A stretch of 64,000 bases of DNA from Roseospira marina (GTDB lineage: Bacteria; Pseudomonadota; Alphaproteobacteria; Rhodospirillales; Rhodospirillaceae), in NCBI RefSeq assembly GCF_014197855.1, contig NZ_JACIGJ010000003.1, positions 310,001 through 374,000 of the forward strand, given 5' to 3'. Shown here in pieces: positions 35,846 through 44,517 of this stretch; position 1 is the first letter of the stretch, and every line of letters starts with the position of its first letter. The position numbers and the translations under genes were made by a program. Under the pieces are notes generated by a model. It was not told the DNA's origin. It ran no database searches and saw only the letters and a program-made list of their open reading frames with translations.

Positions 35846-36201
35846 GGCCGTCTCTCCAGACGGGCCATCAGCACCCCGGCCACCGCGATGGCGGCCACCG
35901 TGCTGCCCACCAGGGCGACCGTGATCGGCACGGCCTCGCTGGCCAGCAGGGCAAGGTGCGTGGTCACCCCCACGCCCGCCGGCACGAACAGCAGGGACAG
36001 GTGCCCCAGCAGGGTCGAGGTCACGCGCTCCAGATCCGGTGGCACGGCGGCGTCGGGGCCCACCCAAATGCCGCGCGCGATCAGCACGAGCACCAGGGCC
36101 ACCATCCCCACCACGGGCCCTGGCACGGGCAGCGCCAGGGCATGGCACAGGGCCTCCCCGGCCAACTGAAACACCAACAGCAGGGCAAGCATGGAAAGCA
36201 T
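35842..36201 (-). CDS. lrgA: LrgA/CidA family holin-like protein
   Basis: This 119-residue protein has four hydrophobic helices and the family signatures LVFQLAGEALCHALALPVPGPVVGM and LLGHLSLLFVPAGVGV. It is translationally coupled to lrgB. The ribosome site GAAGGA lies at the end of a long hairpin (36212-36250), suggesting translational or operator control of the pair. Confidence 0.9.
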   Translation of the reverse strand: MLSMLALLLVFQLAGEALCHALALPVPGPVVGMVALVLVLIARGIWVGPDAAVPPDLERVTSTLLGHLSLLFVPAGVGVTTHLALLASEAVPITVALVGSTVAAIAVAGVLMARLERRP

Positions 36202-36211
36202 AGAGAGGCGT

Positions 36212-36250
36212 CCTTCGTGAACCGGGTCTGGGCGCGCCGGTTCACGAAGG
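36212..36250 (-). promoter_or_regulatory. 14-bp inverted repeat overlapping the lrgA ribosome site
   Basis: CCTTCGTGAACCGG (36212-36225) is perfectly repeated in inverted orientation at 36237-36250 around an 11-base loop. Read on the minus strand, the 3' arm contains the GAAGG of the lrgA Shine-Dalgarno, ten bases from the ATG. It may be an RNA hairpin blocking translation, or a DNA operator for a dimeric regulator. Confidence 0.7.
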
Positions 36251-36347
36251 GCAGACGGGACCGATCGTCCGCCGCCGGCCACGCGCCAACGACCGCTGAC
36301 GAGGGCCGTTGACGTTCGTGGCCGGTGCCGGTGATCTATCCCGACAC

Positions 36348-37871
36348 TTACTCCGCTGCGGCGGCCCGGTCGAGACCCACCTGCCGCATGTCGCCATGAT
36401 CCCGGTACGCCATGTGCATCTCGAAGGCACGTTCCAGGATATGCGGGGTCTGACCGCCCACGGTCCGCTCGGCATCGCGCATGTAATCGCCGATGATGTC
36501 GCGGTAGTCCGGGTGGATGCAGTTCGCCAGCACGGTCTTGGCGCGCTCACGCGGCGCCAGACCGCGCAGGTCGGCCAGGCCCTGCTCGGTGATGATCAGG
36601 TCCACGTCGTGCTCGCAGTGATCCACGTGGCTGACGAACGGCACGATGGAGGAGATGCGGCCGTCCTTCGCCGTGGACTTGGTCACGAACACCGACAAAT
36701 AGGCGTTGCGGGCGAAGTCGCCGGACCCGCCGATACCGTTCATCATCTGCGAGCCCATGACGTGGGTCGAGTTGACGTTGCCGTAGATGTCGGCCTCCAA
36801 CGCCGTGTTGATGGCGATCAGGCCGAGGCGGCGGATGACCTCGGGATGGTTGGAGATCTCCTGCGGACGCAGCACCAGCCGGTTCTTGTAACGGGAGAAG
36901 TCGGCGAACACCTGCGCGTTGCGCTCCTGCGACAGGGTCAGCGAACTGCCCGAGGCGAACGTCAGCTTGCCGGCGTCGAACAGGTCGAAGGTGCTGTCCT
37001 GAAGCACCTCGGAATACATGGTCAGGTCGTGGAAATCGGTGTCGATGAAGCCGTGCATCACGGCATTGGCGATCGACCCGATGCCGGCCTGCAACGGCGC
37101 CAGCGAGGTACTGAGGCGGGCCTTCGCGACTTCGTTCCCCAGGAAGTCCGACAGATGGCGCGCGATGGCCTTGGTTTCGTCGTCCGGCGGCGCGATGTTG
37201 GAGCAACTGTCCTGCTTGGCCGAGATCACCACGGCCGCGATGCGCGACGGATCCAGCGGAATCGACGGCATGCCCGCGCGATCGCGCGGGTTGGTGATGG
37301 GAATCGGGCCCCGGAACGGCCGGCGGGTGGGAATATAGATGTCGTGCATCCCCTCCAGGTCCGGTGACAGCGTCATGTTGATCTCGACAATGACCTTTTC
37401 GGCCAGCATGGCGAAGGTGGCCGAGTTCCCGACCGAGGTGGTCGGCACGATCGAGCCGTCCTCCTTGATCATCACCGCCTCGATGATGGCGACGTCGATC
37501 GGGCCGAGCTGACGCGAGCGGATCATCTCCACCGTCTCGGACAGGTGCTGGTCGACGAACATGACCTCGCCGGCGTTGATCCGCTTGCGCAGGGCCGGGT
37601 CGGCCTGGAACGGCATGCGGCGGGCCAGAACGTTCGCCTCGGCCAGCGTCTTGTCGAGGTCGTTGCCAAGGCTGGCGCCGGTCAGCAGCGAAATCTTGAA
37701 GTTCTCGCGCCGGCCCCGCTCGGCCAGCGCCATCGGCACCGCCTTGGCTTCGCCCGCACGGGTAAATCCGGACATGCCGACCGTCATGCCGTCCTTGATG
37801 TGCAGGGCGGCTTCTTCCGGCGTCACCACCTTGGCCCACAGGCTGCGTGGTTTGATGCGGTCTTGGTACAT
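36348..37871 (-). CDS. Acetyl-CoA hydrolase/succinyl-CoA:acetate CoA-transferase family protein
   Basis: This 507-residue class-I CoA transferase resembles AarC/Ach1. Key stretches are GMTVGMSGFTRAGEAKAVP at the start, EINMTLSPDLEGMHDIY, and NGIGGSGDFARNAYLSVF with VSHVDHCEHDVD and LIITEQGLADLRGL near the end. It likely moves CoA between succinyl-CoA and acetate, or hydrolyses acetyl-CoA. The ATG at 37871 follows GGAGGGA. It lies upstream of, and on the same strand as, lrgAB, which have been tied to overflow metabolites, but a 146-base gap with its own inverted repeat separates them. Confidence 0.9.
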   Translation of the reverse strand: MYQDRIKPRSLWAKVVTPEEAALHIKDGMTVGMSGFTRAGEAKAVPMALAERGRRENFKISLLTGASLGNDLDKTLAEANVLARRMPFQADPALRKRINAGEVMFVDQHLSETVEMIRSRQLGPIDVAIIEAVMIKEDGSIVPTTSVGNSATFAMLAEKVIVEINMTLSPDLEGMHDIYIPTRRPFRGPIPITNPRDRAGMPSIPLDPSRIAAVVISAKQDSCSNIAPPDDETKAIARHLSDFLGNEVAKARLSTSLAPLQAGIGSIANAVMHGFIDTDFHDLTMYSEVLQDSTFDLFDAGKLTFASGSSLTLSQERNAQVFADFSRYKNRLVLRPQEISNHPEVIRRLGLIAINTALEADIYGNVNSTHVMGSQMMNGIGGSGDFARNAYLSVFVTKSTAKDGRISSIVPFVSHVDHCEHDVDLIITEQGLADLRGLAPRERAKTVLANCIHPDYRDIIGDYMRDAERTVGGQTPHILERAFEMHMAYRDHGDMRQVGLDRAAAAE

Positions 37872-38239
37872 CCGGCGTTCCCTCCGCTTGGCGCTTATAG
37901 CGCGGTCCGTCATACAACCCGATAAGCATGGAATCCCACACCGGTGCCAGGGCCCTCGTGCGCAAGACAGCACACCCGGGTCGGGTTCTTCACGAAACTT
38001 TCCTTCGCACCGCAACATGAACGAGTGCGCACGAGATCGCGCCTCAGGGCCTATTTTTTCGATTTGTTTTCAAAAAGATGTCGAACCACCCCCTGCACAC
38101 CGGATGGCATCTTCTGGCAGCGCAGCAGGACAAACAGCCAATACGTGCCTCTTCGTGCCGCGGTGCAAGGGAACCTGGCATGCCAAACACGCATGACTTG
38201 GGGTGCCGATCGGGGCGGACCGCCCCGCGGAGTCCAGGG
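37872..38239. other. Gene-free interval with an AT-rich patch
   Basis: This 368-base gap lies between the CoA transferase and the next ABC ATPase, both on the minus strand. It holds no convincing gene. An AT-rich patch near 38052-38082 (runs of T and A in otherwise GC-rich DNA) probably marks the CoA-transferase promoter region. A weak TTCGA/TCGAA dyad spans it. Confidence 0.4.
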
Positions 38240-38872
38240 TCACGCGCCCGCCTCAGCCACCGTCAGGATCCGGCCGCGTGCATCGTCCGGGTCGTGGGTC
38301 ACGAGCACCGTGGGCAGCCCGCGCGCCGCCGCATGGTCGAACACGAACGCCCGCACCCGCGCCCGCAGGTCCGCGTCCAGGCGCGAGAACGGCTCGTCGA
38401 GCAGCAGCGCGCGCGGCTCCGCCAGCAGCACCCGCAGCAGCGCCACCCGAGCCGCCTGCCCGCCGGACAGCGTCGCCGGGTCGCGGTCCTCAAGGCCGTC
38501 CAGGTCCGCCTCCGCCAGGGCCGCCGCCACCCGCGCCCGACGCGCCCGCCGGCCCACGCCGCGCGGAATGCCGAACGCCAGATTGCCGCCCACGGACAGA
38601 TGCGGGAACAGCATCGGGTCCTGAAACAGCAACCCGAGCCGCCGGCGTTCCGGCGGCAGGCCGCCCAGATTGCGCCCGTCCAGCGTTACCCGCCCCGACA
38701 GCCGGAACGCAGGGGACAGCGTCCCCGCCACGGCGTCCAGCAGGGTGGACTTGCCGGACCCGCTCGGCCCCATGACCGTGACCGTCTCCCCCGGCGCGAC
38801 CGCCAGCGACAACGGCCCCAGGAGGCGGCGCGTGCCCAGGTGCAGCGTCACGGCCTCCAGCGCCAGGGTCAT
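38240..38872 (-). CDS. ABC transporter ATPase, YnjD-like
   Basis: This 210-residue ATPase has Walker A GPSGSGKST, the Q-loop FQDPMLFPHL, signature LSGGQAARVALLR, Walker B ALLLDEP and an ITHD-equivalent VTHDPDDA. The small size and the FSRLDADLRARVR stretch match YnjD/ThiQ ATPases. It overlaps the permease stop as ATGA. In E. coli, YnjBCD is a binding protein, a fused permease and this ATPase, possibly for thiamine-related compounds. Confidence 0.88.
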   Translation of the reverse strand: MTLALEAVTLHLGTRRLLGPLSLAVAPGETVTVMGPSGSGKSTLLDAVAGTLSPAFRLSGRVTLDGRNLGGLPPERRRLGLLFQDPMLFPHLSVGGNLAFGIPRGVGRRARRARVAAALAEADLDGLEDRDPATLSGGQAARVALLRVLLAEPRALLLDEPFSRLDADLRARVRAFVFDHAAARGLPTVLVTHDPDDARGRILTVAEAGA

Positions 38873-40575
38873 ACCGTCCCCTCCCCTGCCGCCATGGCGC
38901 TACGCGACCGGAACAGCACGCGGGGCAGAGCCAGCGCCAGACCGAACACCAGCAGCGGCAGCGCGGCCTGAAGGAAGACCCGCACCCCGATCAAACGCCG
39001 GTCGCCCCCGGCCGCCAGCGCGACCGCCTCCGTGGTCAGCGTCGGATGACGGCCCGCGCCCAGGAACAGCGTCGGCAGGTATTGCGCCACGCTGACGGCG
39101 AACCCGATGGCGGCTGCGAACAGAATCGGGCGCAACAGCAGCGGCACCACGACCCGCACAAAGGTCCGACCCGGTCCCGCCCCCAGACTCCGGGCCGTGC
39201 GCCGCCAGCGCGGATCCAGCCGGCGGTGCGGATCCGCCAGCGCCAGGAACACGTACGGCAGCACAAACAGCAGATGCGCCCAGACCACGGCGCCCCAGGT
39301 CCCGTCCAGCCCCGCGAAGACGGCCAGGATCTGCACCCCGAACAGGAACCCCACCTGCGGCAGCAGCAGCGGCGTGTAGAGCAGCCACAGGCTCCCTCGG
39401 CCGGAGGGGCGCCCGCGCGCCGGCTCGTGCTCCAGGCTGCCCAGCGCCAGCGCCACCGCCAGCCCGGTCGCCGCGACGCCCACCGTGACCGTGGTCCACA
39501 GGGGCCCCGGCGACGCGGCGAGGTGGCGGCGCCAAGTGTCCAGCGTCAGGCCCGCCGGCCACGGCGCGGGCCAGAACCATGCCGTGGCCACCGACCAGAG
39601 CGCCATGCCGACGAGCGCCAAGGCGACCAGCGCGACCAAAGGACCGGCGACGGCCAGCACCATCCCCGGCCCGGCCCGGCGGCCCAGAGTCGGCGTGGCC
39701 GTCGGAGTCGGCGGCCCCGCCGTCACCCAGGACCGGGACAGGCGCGCCACGCCGGCTTCGCCCAGCCGCCAGACCAGCAGGACGCCCGCCACCAGCCCGG
39801 TCTGAAGCACCGCACCAGCCGCGCCCTGCATCCGCAGCGCCGGATCCGGATCGCCCAACCAGCGCACCACCTCCACCGCCAGCGGCCCCGGCGTACCGGG
39901 CGCCAGGACAAGCGCCACATCGACCACCGACAGCGAATAGGCCAGCACGGCGTACACAGGCAGCCGGATCAGGGGATACACGCGCGGCAGCACGACCCGC
40001 ACCCAGGCCGCGACCGGCCCATAGCCCAGGGCGCGCGCCACCGCCACCGAGCGGTCCGCTTGCACCGCCCCCAGCGCGGCCAGCAGCATCAACAGAAGGT
40101 ACGGCGTTTCCTTCAGGGTCAGCGCCAGCACGGCGGCCAACCCAAACGGATCAGGGACGGTCGGGAGGTCCGGCGGCAGCGTCCACCCCGTGGCCCAGGG
40201 CGAAGCGAGTCGCGCCAACCAGCCCGAGGGCGCCAGCAGGAACGCCAGCCCCAACGCCACGGCGACATGCGGCACCGCCAGCAGCGGCGCCAACGCGCGG
40301 CGGCACGCCGTCATCACGCGCGTCCCCTGCGCGCCCGCCGCAATCCCCAACGCCAACGCCAGCGACAGCACCGCCGCGCCCACGCCGATGCCCAACGACA
40401 GCGCAACGGACCGCCCCAAGCCGGCGGCGGCGCCCAGGTCCCGCCAGGGCTCCAAGCTCGGCGTGCCTCCGACCCCGGGCAGGACGCCGAACGCCGGCAA
40501 CAGCGTTCCCGCCAGCCCCGCCAGCACGGGCACCAGAAACACGGCCAGGGTCAGTGGTGGAAACACACGGGTCAT
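38869..40575 (-). CDS. ABC transporter fused permease, YnjC-like
   Basis: This 568-residue membrane protein contains two binding-protein-dependent permease domains in tandem. The EAA-type loops appear as VARALGYGPVAAWVRVVLPRVYPLI and TARSLGAGPGRTFVRVVVPLLL. Fused permeases of this kind occur in ThiP and YnjC. No binding-protein gene (YnjB) is adjacent. The ATG at 40575 starts just before the first hydrophobic segment. Confidence 0.88.
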   Translation of the reverse strand: MTRVFPPLTLAVFLVPVLAGLAGTLLPAFGVLPGVGGTPSLEPWRDLGAAAGLGRSVALSLGIGVGAAVLSLALALGIAAGAQGTRVMTACRRALAPLLAVPHVAVALGLAFLLAPSGWLARLASPWATGWTLPPDLPTVPDPFGLAAVLALTLKETPYLLLMLLAALGAVQADRSVAVARALGYGPVAAWVRVVLPRVYPLIRLPVYAVLAYSLSVVDVALVLAPGTPGPLAVEVVRWLGDPDPALRMQGAAGAVLQTGLVAGVLLVWRLGEAGVARLSRSWVTAGPPTPTATPTLGRRAGPGMVLAVAGPLVALVALALVGMALWSVATAWFWPAPWPAGLTLDTWRRHLAASPGPLWTTVTVGVAATGLAVALALGSLEHEPARGRPSGRGSLWLLYTPLLLPQVGFLFGVQILAVFAGLDGTWGAVVWAHLLFVLPYVFLALADPHRRLDPRWRRTARSLGAGPGRTFVRVVVPLLLRPILFAAAIGFAVSVAQYLPTLFLGAGRHPTLTTEAVALAAGGDRRLIGVRVFLQAALPLLVFGLALALPRVLFRSRSAMAAGEGTV

Positions 40576-40709
40576 ACGGGGACCATACAGCGGGACACGA
40601 GACGGTGTCCCGGGATGCAGCGGCCGGCGAAACGCCCTATATGGCAGGCGGAGGAGCACCGTGTCCGGAACCGGGCTCCACCGCACTTCGCCTGACCGGG
40701 AGCACCCAC

Positions 40710-41291
40710 GTGACGAGTCTAGTTCAGCGCCTGCAAGTCCGCGAGTCCACCTCCGCCAAGAACCTCACCACCCCCGGCCCCACCGACGACGAGTTGGCCG
40801 AGGTCATGCGCGCCGCCGTCGCGGTGCCGGAGCATGGCGCCATCCGCCCGTGGCGCTTCCTCATGGTGCGCGAGGCCGGCCAGCGCCGCCTGAGCGAGGT
40901 GTTCGTCGACGACCTGCTGGCGGTCGATCCCGAGGCCAGCGAGACGGAGATCGCCAAGCGCCGCGACGGCCCCTTGCGCTCCCCCCTGCTGATCGTCGTC
41001 GCGGTCTCGCCGCGCGCCCACCCGAAGGTGCCGGAGATCGAGCAGGTGGTGGCCGGCGGCCTGTCCGCGTTCGTCATCCAGTCCTGCTTTCACGACATGG
41101 GCTATGGCGCCGTTTGGGTCACCGGCCAGCCCAGTTATAGCGAACGGGTCAAGACCGCCCTGGGACTCGCGCCGACCGACCACATCATCGGGTTCGTCCA
41201 CGTCGGCACACGCGGCCCAGGGGCGTCGGCCAGCCCTCCGAAAAAGCGCCCGGAGCCGTCCGACTACATCGTGGAGTGGACCGGATCGTAA
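40710..41291 (+). CDS. Nitroreductase family protein, YdjA-like
   Basis: This 193-residue flavoprotein has the short YdjA-type nitroreductase layout: RLQVRESTSAKNLTTPGP, RAAVAVPEHGAIRPWRFLMV, a VVAGGLSAFVIQSCFHDMGYGAVWVTG helix region and GFVHVGT near the end. It probably binds FMN as a dimer and reduces nitro or quinone-like compounds with NAD(P)H. A GTG start at 40710 is preferred because GGGAG lies eight bases before it. Confidence 0.87.
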   Translation: MTSLVQRLQVRESTSAKNLTTPGPTDDELAEVMRAAVAVPEHGAIRPWRFLMVREAGQRRLSEVFVDDLLAVDPEASETEIAKRRDGPLRSPLLIVVAVSPRAHPKVPEIEQVVAGGLSAFVIQSCFHDMGYGAVWVTGQPSYSERVKTALGLAPTDHIIGFVHVGTRGPGASASPPKKRPEPSDYIVEWTGS

Positions 41292-41439
41292 CGGCGCTCG
41301 CTGGAGTCACAATCGTCCATTTTCCTTGAGTGTTTGACGGCACACGCCCTAGACTCTGCCATTCCGCGTGGGCTCGGGTCCCCGCCGCGGGGCCCGAACC
41401 GGCCGGAATCTTGGGAGGGGAAGCCCGGAGGCCGGACCG

Positions 41440-42819
41440 ATGAAAGCTCTCGACGATCTGCTGGCGCGACGGATTTATCTCGGCGTGACCGGGCTGTCGC
41501 GGGCTGGCAAGACCGTGTTTGTGACGTCGTTGATTCACAATCTTCTGCGCGCGGACACCCGCGCCGAGGAATGCCCCCTGCGCGGCTTGGACGTGTTCGA
41601 CGAGGATCGCCTGATCGGCGGTTCGCTGCGCCACGACGCCAACGCCACGGTGCCGGAGTTCCCGTACCGCAAGGCGCTGCAGGCGATCACGGGCGAGTCG
41701 CCGCAGTGGCCGGAGCCGACGCGCGGTATTTCGCGCATCCGCATCGACCTGCGATTCCGCCGCTCCGACGGGGGCCTCACCGGGCAGGCGGCGACGCGGC
41801 TCGGCCTGACCACCGGCACGCTTCAGCTTGAAATCGTGGACTACCCCGGCGAGTGGCTGGTCGACTTGCCCATGCTGGGGATGGAGTTCGAGGACTGGTC
41901 CGCCGCCATGCTGGCCCAGGCGGAGCGTGGCATCCGCGCCGAGCTGTCGCGCGACTGGCTGGCGTTCGTGCGCCAGCGGCCCCCCGGCGCGCCCCATGAC
42001 GAGGAGTGGGCGGAGCAGGCGTCGGCCCTGTACGCCGAGTACCTGCGTGCCTGTTCGGAGAGGCACCTGCGCAACCTTCAGCCCGGGCGTTTCCTGCACC
42101 CGGCGGACCTGCGCGGCGCCTCCGTGCTGCGGTTCTGCCCGCTGCCCGACCTGACCGGCCGGGGCGAACCCGGGTCGTTGCACGCCACCTTCCGCGCCAA
42201 ATTCCACGACTATCAGGAAAAGGTCGTGCGGGCGTTCTACAGAAAGCATTTCGCTGGCCTCGACCGGCAGGTCGTGCTGGTCGACGCGCTGAGCGCCCTG
42301 AACGACGGCCAAGAAGCGTTCGAGGACCAGAGCGAGGCCCTCGCCGCCATCCTGCAAAGCTTCCGCCACGGCAAGTACAGCCTGCTCGGCTGGCTGATGG
42401 GCCGGCGCATCTCCAAGGTCCTGTTCGCCGCGACCAAGGCGGACCATGTCATCCGGGGCGACCGCCTGCACCTGGAGAACCTGACGCGGCGCATGCTCCA
42501 TGTGCTGGATGAGAACAACACCATCAAGACCTCGGCCGACACCCATGTTCAGGCCATCGCCGCCATCCGCGCCACCAAGGACACCCGGCGCGCCGACAAC
42601 GGCCGCGAAATCCTGATCGGCCGCCGACCCGACGACCCGCACGAGTTTCCGCTGGAGCCGGGCGCCATTCCGCTGGACTTTCCGCCCGACTGGGCGGCGC
42701 TGGACTACCGCTTCTGGGACTTCCAGCCCGATCCGGCACCGTCATGGCAGCATTCCGGCTTTCCGACCCTGCGCATGCCGGAGGTGCTGAACTTCCTGAT
42801 CGGAGAGGACCTGAAATGA
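41440..42819 (+). CDS. ycjX: YcjX-family P-loop protein
   Basis: This 459-residue protein has Walker A GLSRAGKT at 18-25 ([22 protein letters not shown]) and a Walker-B-like [10 protein letters not shown]. Family stretches include [11 protein letters not shown] and a late FAATKADHV (NKxD-like) motif. YcjX (DUF463) is a GTPase-like protein of unknown exact role, linked to phage-shock or envelope stress in enterobacteria. GGAGG lies before the ATG. Its stop overlaps the ycjF start as ATGA. Confidence 0.92.
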   Translation: MKALDDLLARRIYLGVTGLSRAGKTVFVTSLIHNLLRADTRAEECPLRGLDVFDEDRLIGGSLRHDANATVPEFPYRKALQAITGESPQWPEPTRGISRIRIDLRFRRSDGGLTGQAATRLGLTTGTLQLEIVDYPGEWLVDLPMLGMEFEDWSAAMLAQAERGIRAELSRDWLAFVRQRPPGAPHDEEWAEQASALYAEYLRACSERHLRNLQPGRFLHPADLRGASVLRFCPLPDLTGRGEPGSLHATFRAKFHDYQEKVVRAFYRKHFAGLDRQVVLVDALSALNDGQEAFEDQSEALAAILQSFRHGKYSLLGWLMGRRISKVLFAATKADHVIRGDRLHLENLTRRMLHVLDENNTIKTSADTHVQAIAAIRATKDTRRADNGREILIGRRPDDPHEFPLEPGAIPLDFPPDWAALDYRFWDFQPDPAPSWQHSGFPTLRMPEVLNFLIGEDLK

Positions 42820-44477
42820 CCGGCCGGCGCCCGCCCCGGGAGGATCCGCCCCGCCGCCCCGGCGTGGTCGACCCGTCCCTGGTGTACGCGCCGGACCCCG
42901 ATACCGCCGAACGTCGGCGGGAGGCCGCCGCGCGCGACCCCGGCCCCGCCCCGGGCGTGATCGATCCGTCGCTGGTGTATCCGCCGGAGTCGGACATCCC
43001 GCCCCCGAACGCCGGGGAGGCCGGTCCCGCCCCGACGCCGGGTGTGGTGCCGGCGGAGGCCGTGCCCGATCGGCCCCCGGCCCGTCCGCCCCGCGTGGTC
43101 GCCCAACCCGAGCCGATCGCGGACCCGGGACCCACGCCCATTCCCGCGCCGGAACCGACGCCAACTCCGGAACCGGAGCCGGGTCCCGAACCAGGACCTG
43201 GGCCGATCCCCGAGCCCATGCCGGAACCCATTACGGAGCCCGAGCCCGATCCGATCCCCGAGCCCGTCTCGGAACCGATCCGGGAGCCCGAGCCCGAGCC
43301 GATCCCCGAACCCATTCCGGAGCCGATCACCGAGCCGGAACCGGCGCCCGGATCCGAGCCGGAGCCTGTGCCCGAACCCGAGCCAACCCCAGAGCCGCCT
43401 CCGGTCCCAGACCCCGAGCCGGCCCCCGAACCCGAACCGGACCCTGAACCGGCGCCCCCGCCGCCGCCCGCACCACCCCAGGCCCCGCCATCGGAGCCGC
43501 TGCCGGAGCCCACACCGATGCTCAAGCCTGCGTTGAAGCCCAAGCCGAAACCGACCTACGCCACGCCGCCGGCCTACGCGCCCCCGGCCCCGCAATCCCG
43601 GGTCGATTCCGAGGGTGCCGCGCTACGCGACGAGGCCGCCGGACCGCGACCCGAGCGCCCGGCGCGCTGGGGCCGCGTGTTCTGGCTGTTCCTGACGCTG
43701 GTCGGCACGTTCCTGCTGTACGACACGGGCCGGGCGCTGGTGAACGTGTGGTCCGACGACTGGGTGGGCGGTGCCGTCCTGTCCACCCTGGCGCTGGCGT
43801 TCGTCGTGGCCCTTGGCGCCGCCACGCTGGCCGAGGTCCGCGCCCTGCGGCGCCTGGGCGAGGTGGACCGGTTCCGCGCCAACCTGACCCGGGCGCTGGA
43901 GGACGGCTCCGACCGCCGCGTCCGGTCCGCGCTGGAGCCGGTGCTGAGCCTCGCCCGGGTACGGCGTCCGGAACTGGTCAAGGCCTTCCAGAAGCGCACC
44001 AAGGGCCTGCACGAGCCCGACACGATCTTGAAACAGTACCGCTCCGGCGTGCTCGCCCCCCTGGACCAGGAAGCCCGACGCTCCGTGCGCGCCAACGCGC
44101 TCGCCGTCATGGGCGCGACGGCCGTGGCGCCCCATCCGGCGCTCGACGTGGTCATCGTGCTGTGGCGCAGTGCGGTCATGGTGCGTCGGGTCGCGGAGAT
44201 CTACGGCTTGCGGCCCAGCCCCTTGACCACCCTGAAGCTGACCAAGGAGGTGGTCGTCAGCGCCGCCATCGCCGTGGCCGCCGACCCGGCCGGGGACCTG
44301 TTCGCCACCACGCTCGGCGGCGGGCTGGCGGAGAAGATCTCGTCCCGCTTCGCCGAGGGCTCGGTCTCGGGCCTGCGGGCCCTGCGCCTGGGCGGCCGGG
44401 CGATCGAGATCTGCCGCCCCCTGCCCTTCGAACCGGACGAGCGCAAGGGCATGTGGCACACCCTGACGCAGGGATAG
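42816..44477 (+). CDS. ycjF: YcjF-like DUF697 membrane protein with long Pro-Glu repeat
   Basis: This 553-residue protein carries the YcjF (TIGR01620-type) C-terminal half. It has two membrane segments ([19 protein letters not shown] near 285-305, then [15 protein letters not shown]) and a DUF697 region with [25 protein letters not shown]. Between about residues 95 and 245 lies an extended run of PEP/EPxP repeats, and the N-terminus has two PGVxDPSLVY motifs. The E. coli protein is about 200 residues shorter. The repeat is probably a rigid, acidic rod on the cytoplasmic side. It is coupled to ycjX. Confidence 0.9.
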   Translation: MTGRRPPREDPPRRPGVVDPSLVYAPDPDTAERRREAAARDPGPAPGVIDPSLVYPPESDIPPPNAGEAGPAPTPGVVPAEAVPDRPPARPPRVVAQPEPIADPGPTPIPAPEPTPTPEPEPGPEPGPGPIPEPMPEPITEPEPDPIPEPVSEPIREPEPEPIPEPIPEPITEPEPAPGSEPEPVPEPEPTPEPPPVPDPEPAPEPEPDPEPAPPPPPAPPQAPPSEPLPEPTPMLKPALKPKPKPTYATPPAYAPPAPQSRVDSEGAALRDEAAGPRPERPARWGRVFWLFLTLVGTFLLYDTGRALVNVWSDDWVGGAVLSTLALAFVVALGAATLAEVRALRRLGEVDRFRANLTRALEDGSDRRVRSALEPVLSLARVRRPELVKAFQKRTKGLHEPDTILKQYRSGVLAPLDQEARRSVRANALAVMGATAVAPHPALDVVIVLWRSAVMVRRVAEIYGLRPSPLTTLKLTKEVVVSAAIAVAADPAGDLFATTLGGGLAEKISSRFAEGSVSGLRALRLGGRAIEICRPLPFEPDERKGMWHTLTQG

Positions 44478-44517
44478 AGCGCATCGTCTCCCTGTTAGTT
44501 GGGGGCGATGCGCTCTA
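44475..44517. terminator. Bidirectional terminator including both stop codons
   Basis: TAGAGCGCATCG (44475-44486) pairs perfectly with CGATGCGCTCTA (44506-44517), a 12-base-pair stem. The first TAG is the stop of ycjF and the last CTA is the complement of the TAG stop of trkH. CCC/GGG in the loop can extend the fold. The two convergent genes thus share a hairpin that begins and ends in their stop codons. Confidence 0.8.
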
